Shown in pieces: positions 1 through 6,728 of a stretch of DNA of 7,149 nt (its first letter is position 1; each line of letters opens with the position of its first letter). Under the pieces are notes generated by a model. It had not been told where the DNA came from, did not search any database, and saw only the letters and a list, made by a program, of their open reading frames with translations. The translations under genes were made by a program, and so were the position numbers. This DNA is from Rhizobiaceae bacterium. Lineage in GTDB: Bacteria > Pseudomonadota > Alphaproteobacteria > Rhizobiales > Rhizobiaceae. The DNA lies in NCBI GenBank assembly GCA_004299545.1, contig SCRB01000021.1, forward strand, positions 1-7,149. Direction: 5' to 3'.

Positions 1-1115
1 CCATGGCGAATTCGTCCATGGGGTCGTCCAACGAAACCTCCTATTATGGTCCGGTCAAGAATCCGTGGCGCGCAAAGGGCTCCAATGTCGACCTGGTGCC
101 GGGCGGCTCGTCGGGCGGATCGGCCGCTGCCGTCTCGGCCTGGCTCTGCGCCGGTGCGACGGCGACCGATACGGGCGGTTCCATTCGCCAGCCGGCCGCC
201 TTCACCGGCACGGTCGGCATCAAGCCGACCTATGGCCGCTGCTCGCGCTGGGGCACGGTCGCCTTCGCGTCCTCGCTCGACCAGGCGGGGCCGATCGCGC
301 GCGACGTGCGTGACACAGCGATCCTGCTGAAATCAATGGCGTCCGTCGATCCGAAGGATACCACCTCCGTGGACAGGCCGGTGCCGGATTACGAGGCCGC
401 GCTCGGCGGCTCGGTCAAGGGCATGACGATCGGGATTCCCAGGGAGTACCGTGTCGACGGCATGCCGCACGAGATCGAGGCCCTTTGGCAGAAGGGCATT
501 GCCTGGCTGAAAGAGGCGGGTGCAAGGATCGTCGATATCTCGCTGCCGCATACGAAATACGCGCTTCCCGCTTACTATATCGTCGCGCCGGCCGAGGCGT
601 CCTCCAACCTCGCCCGATATGACGGCGTGCGATACGGCCTGCGCGTGCCCGGCCGCGACATCGTCGAGATGTACGAGAAGACGCGTGCGGCTGGCTTCGG
701 CCGCGAGGTGAAGCGTCGCATCATGATCGGCACCTATGTGCTTTCGGCCGGCTATTACGACGCCTATTACGTGCAGGCGCAAAAAGTCCGCACGCTGATC
801 AAGCGCGATTTCGAGAGTGTTTTCGCTGACGGCATCGACGCCATCCTGACGCCCGCGACGCCGTCAGCCGCCTTCGGCATCGCCGATGAGGACATGAATG
901 CGGATCCTGTCAAGATGTACCTGAACGACATCTTCACGGTGACGGTCAACATGGCCGGCCTTCCCGGCATCGCCGTGCCGGCAGGGCTGGATGCGCGCGG
1001 CCTGCCGCTTGCCCTGCAACTGATCGGCAGGCCTTTCGAGGAAGAAACGCTTTTCCGCACCGCGCATGTGATCGAACAGGCGGCAGGGCGCTTCGAGCCG
1101 GCGAAATGGTGGTGA
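1..1115 (+). CDS. gatA: Aspartyl/glutamyl-tRNA amidotransferase subunit A, 5'-truncated by the window
   Basis: GatA is the glutaminase subunit of the GatCAB complex, which converts Glu-tRNA(Gln) (and often Asp-tRNA(Asn)) to the amide form in organisms lacking the matching synthetase. The visible 370 residues are the C-terminal three quarters of a protein of about 490 residues; the reading frame is open to the left edge, so the ATG at position 3 is internal. Amidase-signature features are present: the PGGSSGGS loop (fragment residues 33-40, with the cis-Ser at 36) and the nucleophile Ser60 in [10 protein letters not shown], 24 residues apart as in the family. The catalytic Lys of the Ser-cisSer-Lys triad lies upstream, out of view. 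The C-terminus ([10 protein letters not shown]) matches rhizobial GatA as I remember it. One oddity: MANSSM stands where GatA normally has MDEFAM (see findings). It converges on the next gene with a 24-bp gap and no visible terminator. Confidence 0.96.
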   Translation, partial: MANSSMGSSNETSYYGPVKNPWRAKGSNVDLVPGGSSGGSAAAVSAWLCAGATATDTGGSIRQPAAFTGTVGIKPTYGRCSRWGTVAFASSLDQAGPIARDVRDTAILLKSMASVDPKDTTSVDRPVPDYEAALGGSVKGMTIGIPREYRVDGMPHEIEALWQKGIAWLKEAGARIVDISLPHTKYALPAYYIVAPAEASSNLARYDGVRYGLRVPGRDIVEMYEKTRAAGFGREVKRRIMIGTYVLSAGYYDAYYVQAQKVRTLIKRDFESVFADGIDAILTPATPSAAFGIADEDMNADPVKMYLNDIFTVTVNMAGLPGIAVPAGLDARGLPLALQLIGRPFEEETLFRTAHVIEQAAGRFEPAKWW

Positions 1116-1139
1116 AATCCGCCGCCTAACCGCGTCCGT

Positions 1140-1544
1140 TCAGGCGTAGCGCTGGATCACCATGCAGACAATGGTGATCGCGAGAAGCGCGCTGGCGATG
1201 CGCTCGCCCTTGACCATGCGCAAGCGTAAACGCGTCTCGTCGGCGCCGGCTTGCGCCAGCTTGCGACGCGCCGAACCGATCATCGCGCCCTGCACGCCGG
1301 CAGCGACGAGCGCGGTCAGGATGCCGAGGGAAAGCACCATTTCAGGCGCGCCGACACCGCCTTCATGCAGGAAATGCCAAAGAAGCGCACCGCTCAGGAC
1401 AGCGAGGACGGCAGCGCCCATCTGCGGCCGGAAAAAACGTTCGGCATAGGCGCCTTCGAGGCGGGCGAGCGCGAAGGTGGTGCCGGCCCAGAACACCCCC
1501 GTGAGGGCGTGGACGGCAATGGTGATCATCAACGTCGTCTGCAT
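1140..1544 (-). CDS. Small four-helix inner-membrane protein, function unknown
   Basis: I do not recognise a named family. The 134-residue product has four hydrophobic segments, roughly residues 4-28, 42-60, 67-90 and 112-131, with a basic stretch (RRK, RLRLRMVKGER) between segments 3 and 4. Histidines at residue 12 in segment 1 (VHALTGVFWAG) and at 57 and 60 at the end of segment 2 vaguely recall the H-x6-W-x-G pattern of CopD/HemJ/DUF2269-type membrane proteins; a heme or metal role is only a guess. The start is supported by an AGGAGA Shine-Dalgarno about 7 bases before the ATG. It is transcribed away from a MarR-type regulator and has a good promoter overlapping a palindromic operator, so it is the likely regulated target of that neighbour. 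Confidence 0.85.
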   Translation of the reverse strand: MQTTLMITIAVHALTGVFWAGTTFALARLEGAYAERFFRPQMGAAVLAVLSGALLWHFLHEGGVGAPEMVLSLGILTALVAAGVQGAMIGSARRKLAQAGADETRLRLRMVKGERIASALLAITIVCMVIQRYA

Positions 1545-1568
1545 GTGATCTCTCCTGCGAATGGCTGG

Positions 1569-1597
1569 AAAATAGATTTCAAATTGTTAGATGTCAA
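1569..1597 (-). promoter_or_regulatory. Sigma70-type promoter of the four-helix membrane protein gene
   Basis: Read on the minus strand, a perfect -35 TTGACA (plus positions 1592-1597) is followed by exactly 17 bases and a -10 TATTTT (plus positions 1569-1574, 4 of 6 matches to TATAAT). The predicted transcription start is near 1562, giving a leader of about 18 bases that still includes the AGGAGA ribosome binding site. Assignment rests on motif match and spacing only. Confidence 0.7.
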
Positions 1598-1606
1598 ATT
1601 GTTTGA
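1577..1606. repeat. Tandem 15-bp direct repeat in the divergent promoter region
   Basis: Two adjacent 15-base units, TTTCAAATTGTTAGA (1577-1591) and TGTCAAATTGTTTGA (1592-1606), agree at 13 of 15 positions and share the core TCAAATTGTT. The second unit forms most of the perfect palindrome; the first is a degraded version of the same dyad. This could be a strong plus a weak operator site, with the weak one inside the spacer of the minus-strand promoter. Confidence 0.65.
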
Positions 1607-1607
1607 C
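1593..1607. promoter_or_regulatory. Perfect 15-bp palindrome, candidate MarR operator
   Basis: GTCAAATTGTTTGAC has perfect 6-base arms (GTCAAA/TTTGAC) around a 3-base centre. Size, symmetry and AT-richness match the operators of MarR-family dimers, which usually sit in divergent intergenic regions next to their own gene. It overlaps five of six bases of the minus-strand -35 box, so occupancy should block transcription of the membrane protein gene. That the adjacent MarR protein binds it is inference. Confidence 0.65.
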
Positions 1608-1625
1608 CTGTGATATGCCGGTCTC

Positions 1626-2093
1626 ATGATGGACCGGATTCCCATAGGATTGGAACTCAATCTCACATCGAGAACGGTTCGGCGCGCTTTCGACAGTGCC
1701 CTCCTAGCGGCCGGCGGCTCGCTTCCGGTCTGGCTGATCCTGCTTTCCCTCAAGAGAGGCAATGTCGATAATCAGCGTGAACTCGCGGAAGCCATCGGGA
1801 TCAGGGGAGCGACGCTGACCCACCATCTGAACGGTCTGGAGACGCAAGGCGTGTTGACGCGCCGTCGCGATCCGCGCAACCGTCGCGTCCATATCGTCGA
1901 GTTGACGCAGGCAGGGGAGGCTTTTTTTGCCCGGCTGAGGGAAGCTGCGATGGTGTTCGACATGCGGCTGAAGGTGGGCTTTTCCGACGACGAACTCTCG
2001 TTGCTTGCCAGGGGATTGAACCAATTGCGGCTGAATGTCGCTGGAAATACGAAGGAAGCAGGGAAAAAGCCGCCCCTGCTGCCCGACGACTGA
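1626..2093 (+). CDS. MarR-family winged helix-turn-helix transcriptional regulator
   Basis: The 155-residue product has the usual MarR length and architecture: N-terminal dimerisation helix, a winged HTH with helix 2 near residues 50-58 (NQRELAEAIGI), recognition helix near 61-74 (GATLTHHLNGLETQ), a basic wing at 77-92 (LTRRRDPRNRRVHIVEL, with the Asp and Arg typical of the family), then TQAGEAFF and C-terminal dimerisation helices. There is no cysteine anywhere, so it is not a thiol-based OhrR-type peroxide sensor; the ligand is unknown. Two consecutive ATGs (1626 and 1629) are possible starts; neither has a convincing Shine-Dalgarno. It diverges from the small membrane protein gene across an 81-bp AT-rich region carrying the palindrome at 1593-1607, so it probably represses that neighbour and possibly itself. 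The C-terminal tail (KEAGKKPPLLPDD) is charged and probably disordered. Confidence 0.93.
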   Translation: MMDRIPIGLELNLTSRTVRRAFDSALLAAGGSLPVWLILLSLKRGNVDNQRELAEAIGIRGATLTHHLNGLETQGVLTRRRDPRNRRVHIVELTQAGEAFFARLREAAMVFDMRLKVGFSDDELSLLARGLNQLRLNVAGNTKEAGKKPPLLPDD

Positions 2094-2139
2094 TTCCGCT
2101 TCACTCTCCGAAAGCCGTGGCAGCCGGGCTGCCGGTCAC

Positions 2140-2149
2140 AGGAAAGAAT
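2140..2149 (+). promoter_or_regulatory. Ribosome binding site that decides the DUF218 start
   Basis: AGGA at 2140-2143 sits 6 bases before the ATG at 2150. The upstream in-frame ATG at 2117 has no comparable purine-rich element, so the shorter 266-residue product is preferred. Confidence 0.6.
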
Positions 2150-2950
2150 ATGATGTTCTTTGTCGTCTCCAAGCTCGGTGGTTTTTTTCTCCATCCGCTC
2201 AATTTCATCGCGCTTTTGTTGGCGATCGGCACCGTGGCGCTCCTCCTGCATCGCAGGCGGCTGGCGCTTGGCTTCTCGTCCGTTGCGTTCGTGGTGCTCG
2301 CCCTCTCCATCTGGTCGGATATCGGTGTGTTGCTGGTGCAGCCGCTTGAAGCGCGTTTCCAGCGCCCGGCGAACCTGCCGCAGGACGTTAAGGGTATCAT
2401 CCTGCTCGGTGGGGCCTTCGAGGGCGGCGTGAACCGTGCGCGGCATGGCTATGAGCTAAACGCAGCGGCAGATCGCGTCATCGAGACGCTGAAGCTCGCG
2501 CGGCTTTATCCGCAGGCGAAGATTCTTGTCAGCGGCGGCAACGGTTCGCTTGTCCGGGACGAGATGCCCGACGCCGTGGCTGCGCCCAAGCTGTTCGCCG
2601 CAATGGGGATATCCGCGGATCGGCTGATCCTCGAAGGCAGGTCCCGCAACACTTACCAGAACGCGGTTTTCTCCAAGGCTCTCGCAAAGCCGAAGCCGGG
2701 CGATGTCTGGGTGCTGGTAACGTCCGCCTTCCACATGCCGCGATCGGTTGGCATTTTCCGCAAGGTCGGCTTCCCGGTCATCCCATGGCCATCCGACTAC
2801 CGGACATCGGGCGACGAGCAATTCGGTTTCAGCCATGACGATCCGCAAACTTCGGTCGGCACGCTTTCGCTGGCGGTTCATGAATGGATCGGGCTGTTGG
2901 GTTACCGGATGACGGGGCGCACGAACGCACTGTTTCCCGCGCCCGATTGA
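2150..2950 (+). CDS. DUF218 (ElyC/SanA/YdcF-like) membrane-anchored envelope protein
   Basis: With the start at 2150 the protein has 266 residues. Two N-terminal transmembrane segments (about 12-33 and 38-56), separated by a short HRRR loop, precede a DUF218 domain (about 80-245). DUF218 hallmarks are visible: GIILLGG (82-88), ILVSGG (125-130), the EGRSRNTYQNA block (162-172) and TSAFHMPRS (191-199). The size and two-helix-plus-DUF218 layout resemble E. coli ElyC, linked to peptidoglycan and lipid-carrier homeostasis; the biochemical activity of the family is not settled, so the exact role here is unknown. An in-frame ATG lies at 2117, but AGGAAAG at 2140-2146 is well placed for the tandem ATGs at 2150/2153, and the hydrophobic N-terminus then starts directly. 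It lies 56 bp after the MarR gene on the same strand; co-transcription is possible but not shown. Confidence 0.9.
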   Translation: MMFFVVSKLGGFFLHPLNFIALLLAIGTVALLLHRRRLALGFSSVAFVVLALSIWSDIGVLLVQPLEARFQRPANLPQDVKGIILLGGAFEGGVNRARHGYELNAAADRVIETLKLARLYPQAKILVSGGNGSLVRDEMPDAVAAPKLFAAMGISADRLILEGRSRNTYQNAVFSKALAKPKPGDVWVLVTSAFHMPRSVGIFRKVGFPVIPWPSDYRTSGDEQFGFSHDDPQTSVGTLSLAVHEWIGLLGYRMTGRTNALFPAPD

Positions 2951-3085
2951 GGGTGGCCGTGCCGATGACCATATGGGACATAACGCCCGTAACGGTGTCG
3001 CTGTGGCATCATTGGAAGTCGGAAGCCGTCGTGTACGGGATCGGAAAAAGAGCCAAAGATCAACCGTAACCTGCGGAGTCCGTCA

Positions 3086-4483
3086 ATGTTCCTGTCCGTC
3101 TTCGATCTGTTCAAGATCGGCATAGGACCGTCAAGTTCGCATACGATGGGGCCGATGGTGGCGGCCGCGCGTTTCCTTGACGAGATCGCAGGAAACGACT
3201 GGCCGCGCCCGGCCAGTGCCGTCGTCGATCGGCTGGCGGTCAGCCTGCATGGGTCGCTCGCCTTCACCGGCGTCGGCCACGGAACCGACCGCGCCGTCGT
3301 TCTCGGCCTTGCGGGCGAGACGCCGCTGACCGTCGATCCCGACCGTTCGGAGGAGATGCTGGCGGCGATCGAAAGCGCCGGGCGCGTTTCGCCTCCCGGT
3401 CATCCGGCATACCGTTTCGACCGCGCCACCGACCTCGTTCTCGATCGGAAGCATCCGTTGCCCGGTCACGCCAACGGCATGATCTTTTCCGCCTTCGACC
3501 GGGACGACCAGCTTCTGCTCAGGCGGATTTACTATTCCATAGGCGGCGGCTTCGTCGTCTCGGCCGAGGAACTCCAGCGGATGAAGTCCAAGGCCGACAA
3601 GGTCGAGGAGGGCGTTCCCTATCCCTTCGCCAGTGCCAAGGCTATGCTTGCCATGGCGGCCGAAAGCGGCCTGTCGATCGCGGAGATGAAGCGCGCCAAC
3701 GAGGAAATGCACAGGACGCGCGAGGAGCTCGACCGGGGGCTCGACCGGATCTGGCAAGCGATGAGCGGTTGTATCGATCGCGGGCTCTCCAAGGACGGGA
3801 TCATGCCGGGCGGACTGAAGGTGCGCCGGCGCGCCCGACAGCTCTACCAGCGGATGGACGAGGACTGGCGCCAGAACAAGCCGAACCCGCTCATGGCCAA
3901 TGACTGGCTTTCCGTCTACGCCATGGCGGTGAACGAGGAGAACGCCGGCGGCGGCCGCGTCGTCACGGCGCCGACCAACGGGGCGGCCGGCGTCATTCCC
4001 GCCGTCATGCGCTACTGGAAGCAATTCCACGTCGATGCCGATGCGCGTGGCATCCGGGATTTCCTGCTCACGGCCGCCGCGATCGGCGGCATCATCAAGC
4101 ACAACGCCTCGATCTCCGGTGCCGAGGTCGGCTGCCAGGGGGAGGTGGGTTCCGCTTCGGCCATGGCGGCGGCAGGCCTTTGCGCGGTCATGGGCGGCAC
4201 GCCGGCGCAGATCGAGAATGCCGCCGAAATCGCGCTCGAGCATCATCTCGGCATGACCTGCGACCCGGTGGGCGGCCTCGTCCAGGTCCCCTGCATCGAA
4301 CGCAACGCGCTCGGCGCGGTGAAGGCTGTGACGGCGGCGTCGCTCGCGATCAAGGGCGACGGATCGCATTTCGTACCGCTCGACGCGGCCGTCGAGACCA
4401 TGCGGCAGACGGGGCGTGACATGGACGAGCGCTACAAGGAAACGAGCCTTGGCGGCCTTGCGGTCAACGTGGTGGAGTGCTGA
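3086..4483 (+). CDS. sdaA: L-serine dehydratase, single-chain iron-sulfur type
   Basis: This enzyme deaminates L-serine to pyruvate and ammonia in the cytosol using a [4Fe-4S] cluster rather than PLP. The 465-residue length is normal for the fused form, with the N-terminal beta domain beginning [19 protein letters not shown] (residues 6-24) and the C-terminal alpha catalytic domain. Cluster cysteines are recognisable at 350 ([14 protein letters not shown]), 392 (MTCDPVGG) and 403 ([12 protein letters not shown]). The final residue is Cys465 (NVVEC). This matches the Legionella enzyme as I recall it (343, 385, 396 and C-terminal 458) with a constant offset of 7, where the last cysteine folds into the active site as the fourth iron ligand. 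Other conserved blocks are [12 protein letters not shown] (295-306) and [14 protein letters not shown] (336-349). GGAG at 3075-3078, 7 bases before the ATG, supports the start. A 135-bp gap upstream suggests its own promoter, though I found no strong one. Confidence 0.97.
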   Translation: MFLSVFDLFKIGIGPSSSHTMGPMVAAARFLDEIAGNDWPRPASAVVDRLAVSLHGSLAFTGVGHGTDRAVVLGLAGETPLTVDPDRSEEMLAAIESAGRVSPPGHPAYRFDRATDLVLDRKHPLPGHANGMIFSAFDRDDQLLLRRIYYSIGGGFVVSAEELQRMKSKADKVEEGVPYPFASAKAMLAMAAESGLSIAEMKRANEEMHRTREELDRGLDRIWQAMSGCIDRGLSKDGIMPGGLKVRRRARQLYQRMDEDWRQNKPNPLMANDWLSVYAMAVNEENAGGGRVVTAPTNGAAGVIPAVMRYWKQFHVDADARGIRDFLLTAAAIGGIIKHNASISGAEVGCQGEVGSASAMAAAGLCAVMGGTPAQIENAAEIALEHHLGMTCDPVGGLVQVPCIERNALGAVKAVTAASLAIKGDGSHFVPLDAAVETMRQTGRDMDERYKETSLGGLAVNVVEC

Positions 4484-4523
4484 ACGGTCCGTCAGCCCTC
4501 CTGTGGACAGGGCGGGACGAGGC

Positions 4524-4552
4524 TTGACGCCGACCGCTTTCGGCGCTGTAAA
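4524..4552 (+). promoter_or_regulatory. Candidate promoter of the DUF1489 gene
   Basis: TTGACG (4524-4529, five of six matches) is followed by 17 bases and TGTAAA (4547-4552, four of six). Preceded by C, it also fits the rhizobial CTTGAC form of the -35. The expected transcription start would fall at about 4558-4560, immediately before the ATG at 4561. Motif match only. Confidence 0.5.
4528..4545. repeat. Inverted repeat within the DUF1489 promoter spacer
   Basis: CGCCGA (4528-4533) and TCGGCG (4540-4545) form perfect 6-base arms around a 6-base loop. The element starts in the last two bases of the -35 and fills most of the -35/-10 spacer, so it is better placed as a protein-binding dyad than as a terminator; there is no T-tract after it. 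Confidence 0.45.
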
Positions 4553-4560
4553 CCGGAGAC

Positions 4561-4995
4561 ATGCTCAATATCGTCAAGCTTTGCGTGGGGTCCGACAGTG
4601 TCGAGGATCTGGAGGAGTGGATCGCCTTCCGCCTCGATGAGAAACGCCTGCGGGGCGAGCCGGAAGAGCATGTCCATACGACCCGCATGATGCCGAAGCA
4701 GGTCGATGCGGTGACGGGCGGCGGATCGCTCTATTGGGTCATCAAGGGAAACATCCAGTGCCGCCAGCGCATTCTCGGCATCCGGCCGTTCACCGATAGC
4801 GGGGGGATCGGCCGCTGTCATATCGTGCTCGATCCGAAGGTCGTCCGTACCGAATGGCAGCCGCGTCGTGCATTCCAGGGCTGGCGTTACCTGAAGCCGT
4901 CCGAAGCGCCGCCGGATTTCAGGGAAGGGGGCAATGGATGGCAGGCTCTGCCGCAAAATCTCCGGCAGGAGCTTGCCGATCTCGGCTTGCGCTGA
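4561..4995 (+). CDS. DUF1489 family protein, function unknown
   Basis: The 144-residue product has the full length and motifs of DUF1489, a family of small, probably cytosolic proteins found widely in alphaproteobacteria: N-terminal MLNIVKLCVGSDSVEDL (1-17), TRMMPKQ (41-47), GGGSLYWVIKG (53-63), RQRILGI (68-74), HIVLDP (87-92) and RRAFQGWRYL (102-111), ending in the typical LRQELADLGL. No signal peptide or membrane segment is visible and no catalytic role is known to me. No in-frame ATG exists upstream before the sdaA end. GGAG lies only 2 bases before the ATG, which is shorter than normal, and the apparent promoter would place the transcript start at or just before the ATG. It converges on the minus-strand ORF with a 21-bp gap. 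Confidence 0.93.
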   Translation: MLNIVKLCVGSDSVEDLEEWIAFRLDEKRLRGEPEEHVHTTRMMPKQVDAVTGGGSLYWVIKGNIQCRQRILGIRPFTDSGGIGRCHIVLDPKVVRTEWQPRRAFQGWRYLKPSEAPPDFREGGNGWQALPQNLRQELADLGLR

Positions 4996-5016
4996 CGGCG
5001 GGAGTCGGAGACAGCT

Positions 5017-5331
5017 CTACGGCTGCAGCCGGAACCTGATGGCCGGCCGTCCCTGTGGATCGCACACCCGGATGCGGATGGTGACGACGGGCTGGGAAGC
5101 ACGCCATGAGCGCGCACCATGGCTGAGCAGGAGCGAAACCAGGTCCCTGGTCTTGAAGATCGACCCGCTGCGGCGGAAGTCAGCAAGGCGCAATGCCGCC
5201 TGATGCAGTGCGTTCACGCCCAGATCGTGAATGCGCTTCTCGCGGCTCCGCGCATTGATAAACCCAAGAACATCCCGTTCTCCAGCCAAGGCAAATTCCC
5301 CTCTTACAAAATACATTCCAGGGAGACGCAC
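5017..5331 (-). CDS. Small basic hypothetical protein
   Basis: I do not recognise a family. The 104-residue reading starts at GTG (5331); an internal ATG at 5316 (MYFVRGEFALAGERDVLG, 99 residues) is an equally reasonable start, and neither has a good Shine-Dalgarno. The sequence is rich in Arg and has no membrane segment. Most codons end in G or C, particularly over the C-terminal two thirds, which favours this frame over the competing plus-strand ORF at 5119-5397. It lies downstream of the carboxypeptidase gene on the same strand (44-59 bp gap) and could be its operon partner. It is flanked by real genes at sensible distances, and without it about 380 bases would be unexplained. Its existence as a gene is moderately likely only. 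Confidence 0.5.
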   Translation of the reverse strand: MRLPGMYFVRGEFALAGERDVLGFINARSREKRIHDLGVNALHQAALRLADFRRSGSIFKTRDLVSLLLSHGARSWRASQPVVTIRIRVCDPQGRPAIRFRLQP

Positions 5332-5375
5332 TTTTCGCCGATCAACCGGCCTTTCCGTTCAGATCTTTGCCGTGG

Positions 5376-6728
5376 TCACTCGGCCGCCACCGCGTAGCAC
5401 GCGATCTTCCTCTTCTTCAGCGCCGTGCAAGCGTTCCAGGCTTTTCCTTTCGACGAGAAGCCGCCGAAACGGGCCCTGTAATAGACGGTGCCGCCTTTCT
5501 CGTAGGTCGCCGTGAAAGGAGAGGCATCCGCCAGGACGCGAGGCGCTTCCTTGGCCGTCTTCTCCAGAACCGCGCGGGCCTGTGCCTTGCTATCCGTGGA
5601 GGCGACCTGGATGACCCAGCCGTCCTTCACCTCCGTATCTTGCCTGGCCGGGGCTTCCGCTTTCGTCGAAGAGGTCTGGACGCTGTCGACCGCCGCGTTG
5701 ATCTTCTGAATACCGGCCGATTGCGCCGCTTCGGCGAGCGCGAGCGGGGAAGGTTGCGGCTGGCGATGCGGGCGCTTGTCGGGCGTCGGGATGTCGTCCT
5801 CGTCTATCCTCGCCAGACGGGCGCGCGGTGTTGCGGGGACGGGTTCGGCCTTGGCGACCATATCCGTGGCTTCGCGGCGGGCGGATGCCATCGGCAGGTA
5901 CTTGTGGATGAGCGCCGCCATGCGCTGGTCTCGTTCGCGATGTGTCCGGCCCCCCATCACGACACCGACGAGGTGCTTGCCGTCGATCGCGACGGAGGTG
6001 GCGAGATTGAAACCGGACGCCCGGGTGTAGCCCGTCTTGATACCGTCGACGCCGGCAACCTTCCCGAGGAGGTGGTTGTGGCCGCGGATGACGCGCCCCC
6101 GGAACGTGAACTGCCGGACTGAGAAATAGCCGTAATATTGCGGAAAATGCTCACGCAGCGCGATGCCCAGACGGGCCATGTCGCGCGCGGTCGTCTTCTG
6201 CTCCGGGTCGGGCAGGCCGTTGGCGTTGCGGAAGGTCGTGCGGGTCATGCCAAGGCTGCGCGCCTTGGCGTTCATCATGCGCGCGAAATTGGCTGTGGAA
6301 CCGCCCAGTAGCTCTCCGAGCGCCGCGGCGGAATCGTTGGCCGACCGCGTCACGATCGACTCGATCGCCGTCTCCACGCTGACCGAATCACCTGCCTTGA
6401 CGCCAAGCTTGGTGGGCGCCTGCGCCGAAGCGTAGGCCGAAAAGGGAACCGGGCTGTTCTTGTTGATGCGCCCTTCCGCCATCGCCTCGAAGGTGAGGTA
6501 AAGGGTCATCATCTTGGTCAGCGATGCGGGATAGCAAAGCGCATCCGCATTGGACTCATAAAGGACCTTGCCGGTGTTCGCATCGATCATGATGGCGGCA
6601 GAGCGGCGCGCGAAAGCGTCAGGCGTCATGGCGCCCGTCGCCAGCACCAGGACGGCCAAGAAGCAGATCATCCCCCCGCATGAACGGAACACACACACGA
6701 AGCTCGCGAAGGCCTGACGCACCGCCAC
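5376..6728 (-). CDS. D-alanyl-D-alanine carboxypeptidase (PBP5/DacF type) with C-terminal SPOR domain
   Basis: This periplasmic serine peptidase removes the terminal D-Ala from peptidoglycan pentapeptides and belongs to the class C low-molecular-mass penicillin-binding proteins (family S11). All three active-site motifs are visible: S69-L-T-K72 in PASLTKMM, S129-A-N131 in TRSANDSAAALGELL, and K231-T-G233 in VDGIKTGYT. Residues 1-40 form a signal peptide with a hydrophobic core at 21-34 and likely cleavage after DAFA. The peptidase domain ends near 280. A Pro/Ala/charged linker (about 285-365) leads to a SPOR domain (about 368-448: GWVIQVAS, then YYRARFGGF), with Cys434 and Cys444 possibly forming the disulfide seen in some SPOR domains. 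SPOR binds glycan strands lacking stem peptides at the septum, so the enzyme is probably directed to division sites. The start is uncertain: GTG at 6728, or GTG at 6722, which sits 8 bases after GGGA. Confidence 0.96.
   Translation of the reverse strand: MAVRQAFASFVCVFRSCGGMICFLAVLVLATGAMTPDAFARRSAAIMIDANTGKVLYESNADALCYPASLTKMMTLYLTFEAMAEGRINKNSPVPFSAYASAQAPTKLGVKAGDSVSVETAIESIVTRSANDSAAALGELLGGSTANFARMMNAKARSLGMTRTTFRNANGLPDPEQKTTARDMARLGIALREHFPQYYGYFSVRQFTFRGRVIRGHNHLLGKVAGVDGIKTGYTRASGFNLATSVAIDGKHLVGVVMGGRTHRERDQRMAALIHKYLPMASARREATDMVAKAEPVPATPRARLARIDEDDIPTPDKRPHRQPQPSPLALAEAAQSAGIQKINAAVDSVQTSSTKAEAPARQDTEVKDGWVIQVASTDSKAQARAVLEKTAKEAPRVLADASPFTATYEKGGTVYYRARFGGFSSKGKAWNACTALKKRKIACYAVAAE

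Noticed and set aside
1..21. Two NcoI sites and one EcoRI site close together, resembling a cloning polylinker
   Set aside because: The expected native GatA codons (ATG GAC GAA TTC GCC ATG GG) already contain the EcoRI site and one NcoI site, and the reading frame continues as normal GatA.
2119..2133. GGCAGC-CGG-GCTGCC hairpin between the MarR and DUF218 genes
   Set aside because: The loop is only 3 bases and no T-run follows, so it is not a convincing terminator; such short GC dyads are common at this base composition.
1772..2446. 224-residue minus-strand ORF across the MarR and DUF218 genes
   Set aside because: It spans two well-supported plus-strand genes and the gap between them; composition is non-protein-like.
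2951..3085. Short palindromes CCATATGG (2969-2976) and CCGTAACGG (2987-2995) before sdaA
   Set aside because: Each is too short to be significant alone, and no -35/-10 pair of good quality lies nearby to give them regulatory meaning.
3131..4369. 412-residue minus-strand ORF
   Set aside because: It is the antisense shadow of sdaA; the product is rich in His, Arg and Asp with no recognisable domain, as expected from high-GC antisense reading.
5020..5031. Perfect 12-bp palindrome CGGCTGCAGCCG next to the stop of the small minus-strand ORF
   Set aside because: It has no loop and no T-tract, and may simply reflect the codons CGG CTG CAG CCG; likely chance in GC-rich DNA.
5119..5397. 92-residue plus-strand ORF
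   Set aside because: Weaker G/C preference at third codon positions than the opposite frame, no clear ribosome binding site, and it runs into the end of the carboxypeptidase gene on the other strand.
5367..6122. 251-residue plus-strand ORF opposite the carboxypeptidase gene
   Set aside because: Arg-rich low-complexity composition; the opposite strand encodes a complete SPOR domain and the KTG motif over the same bases.
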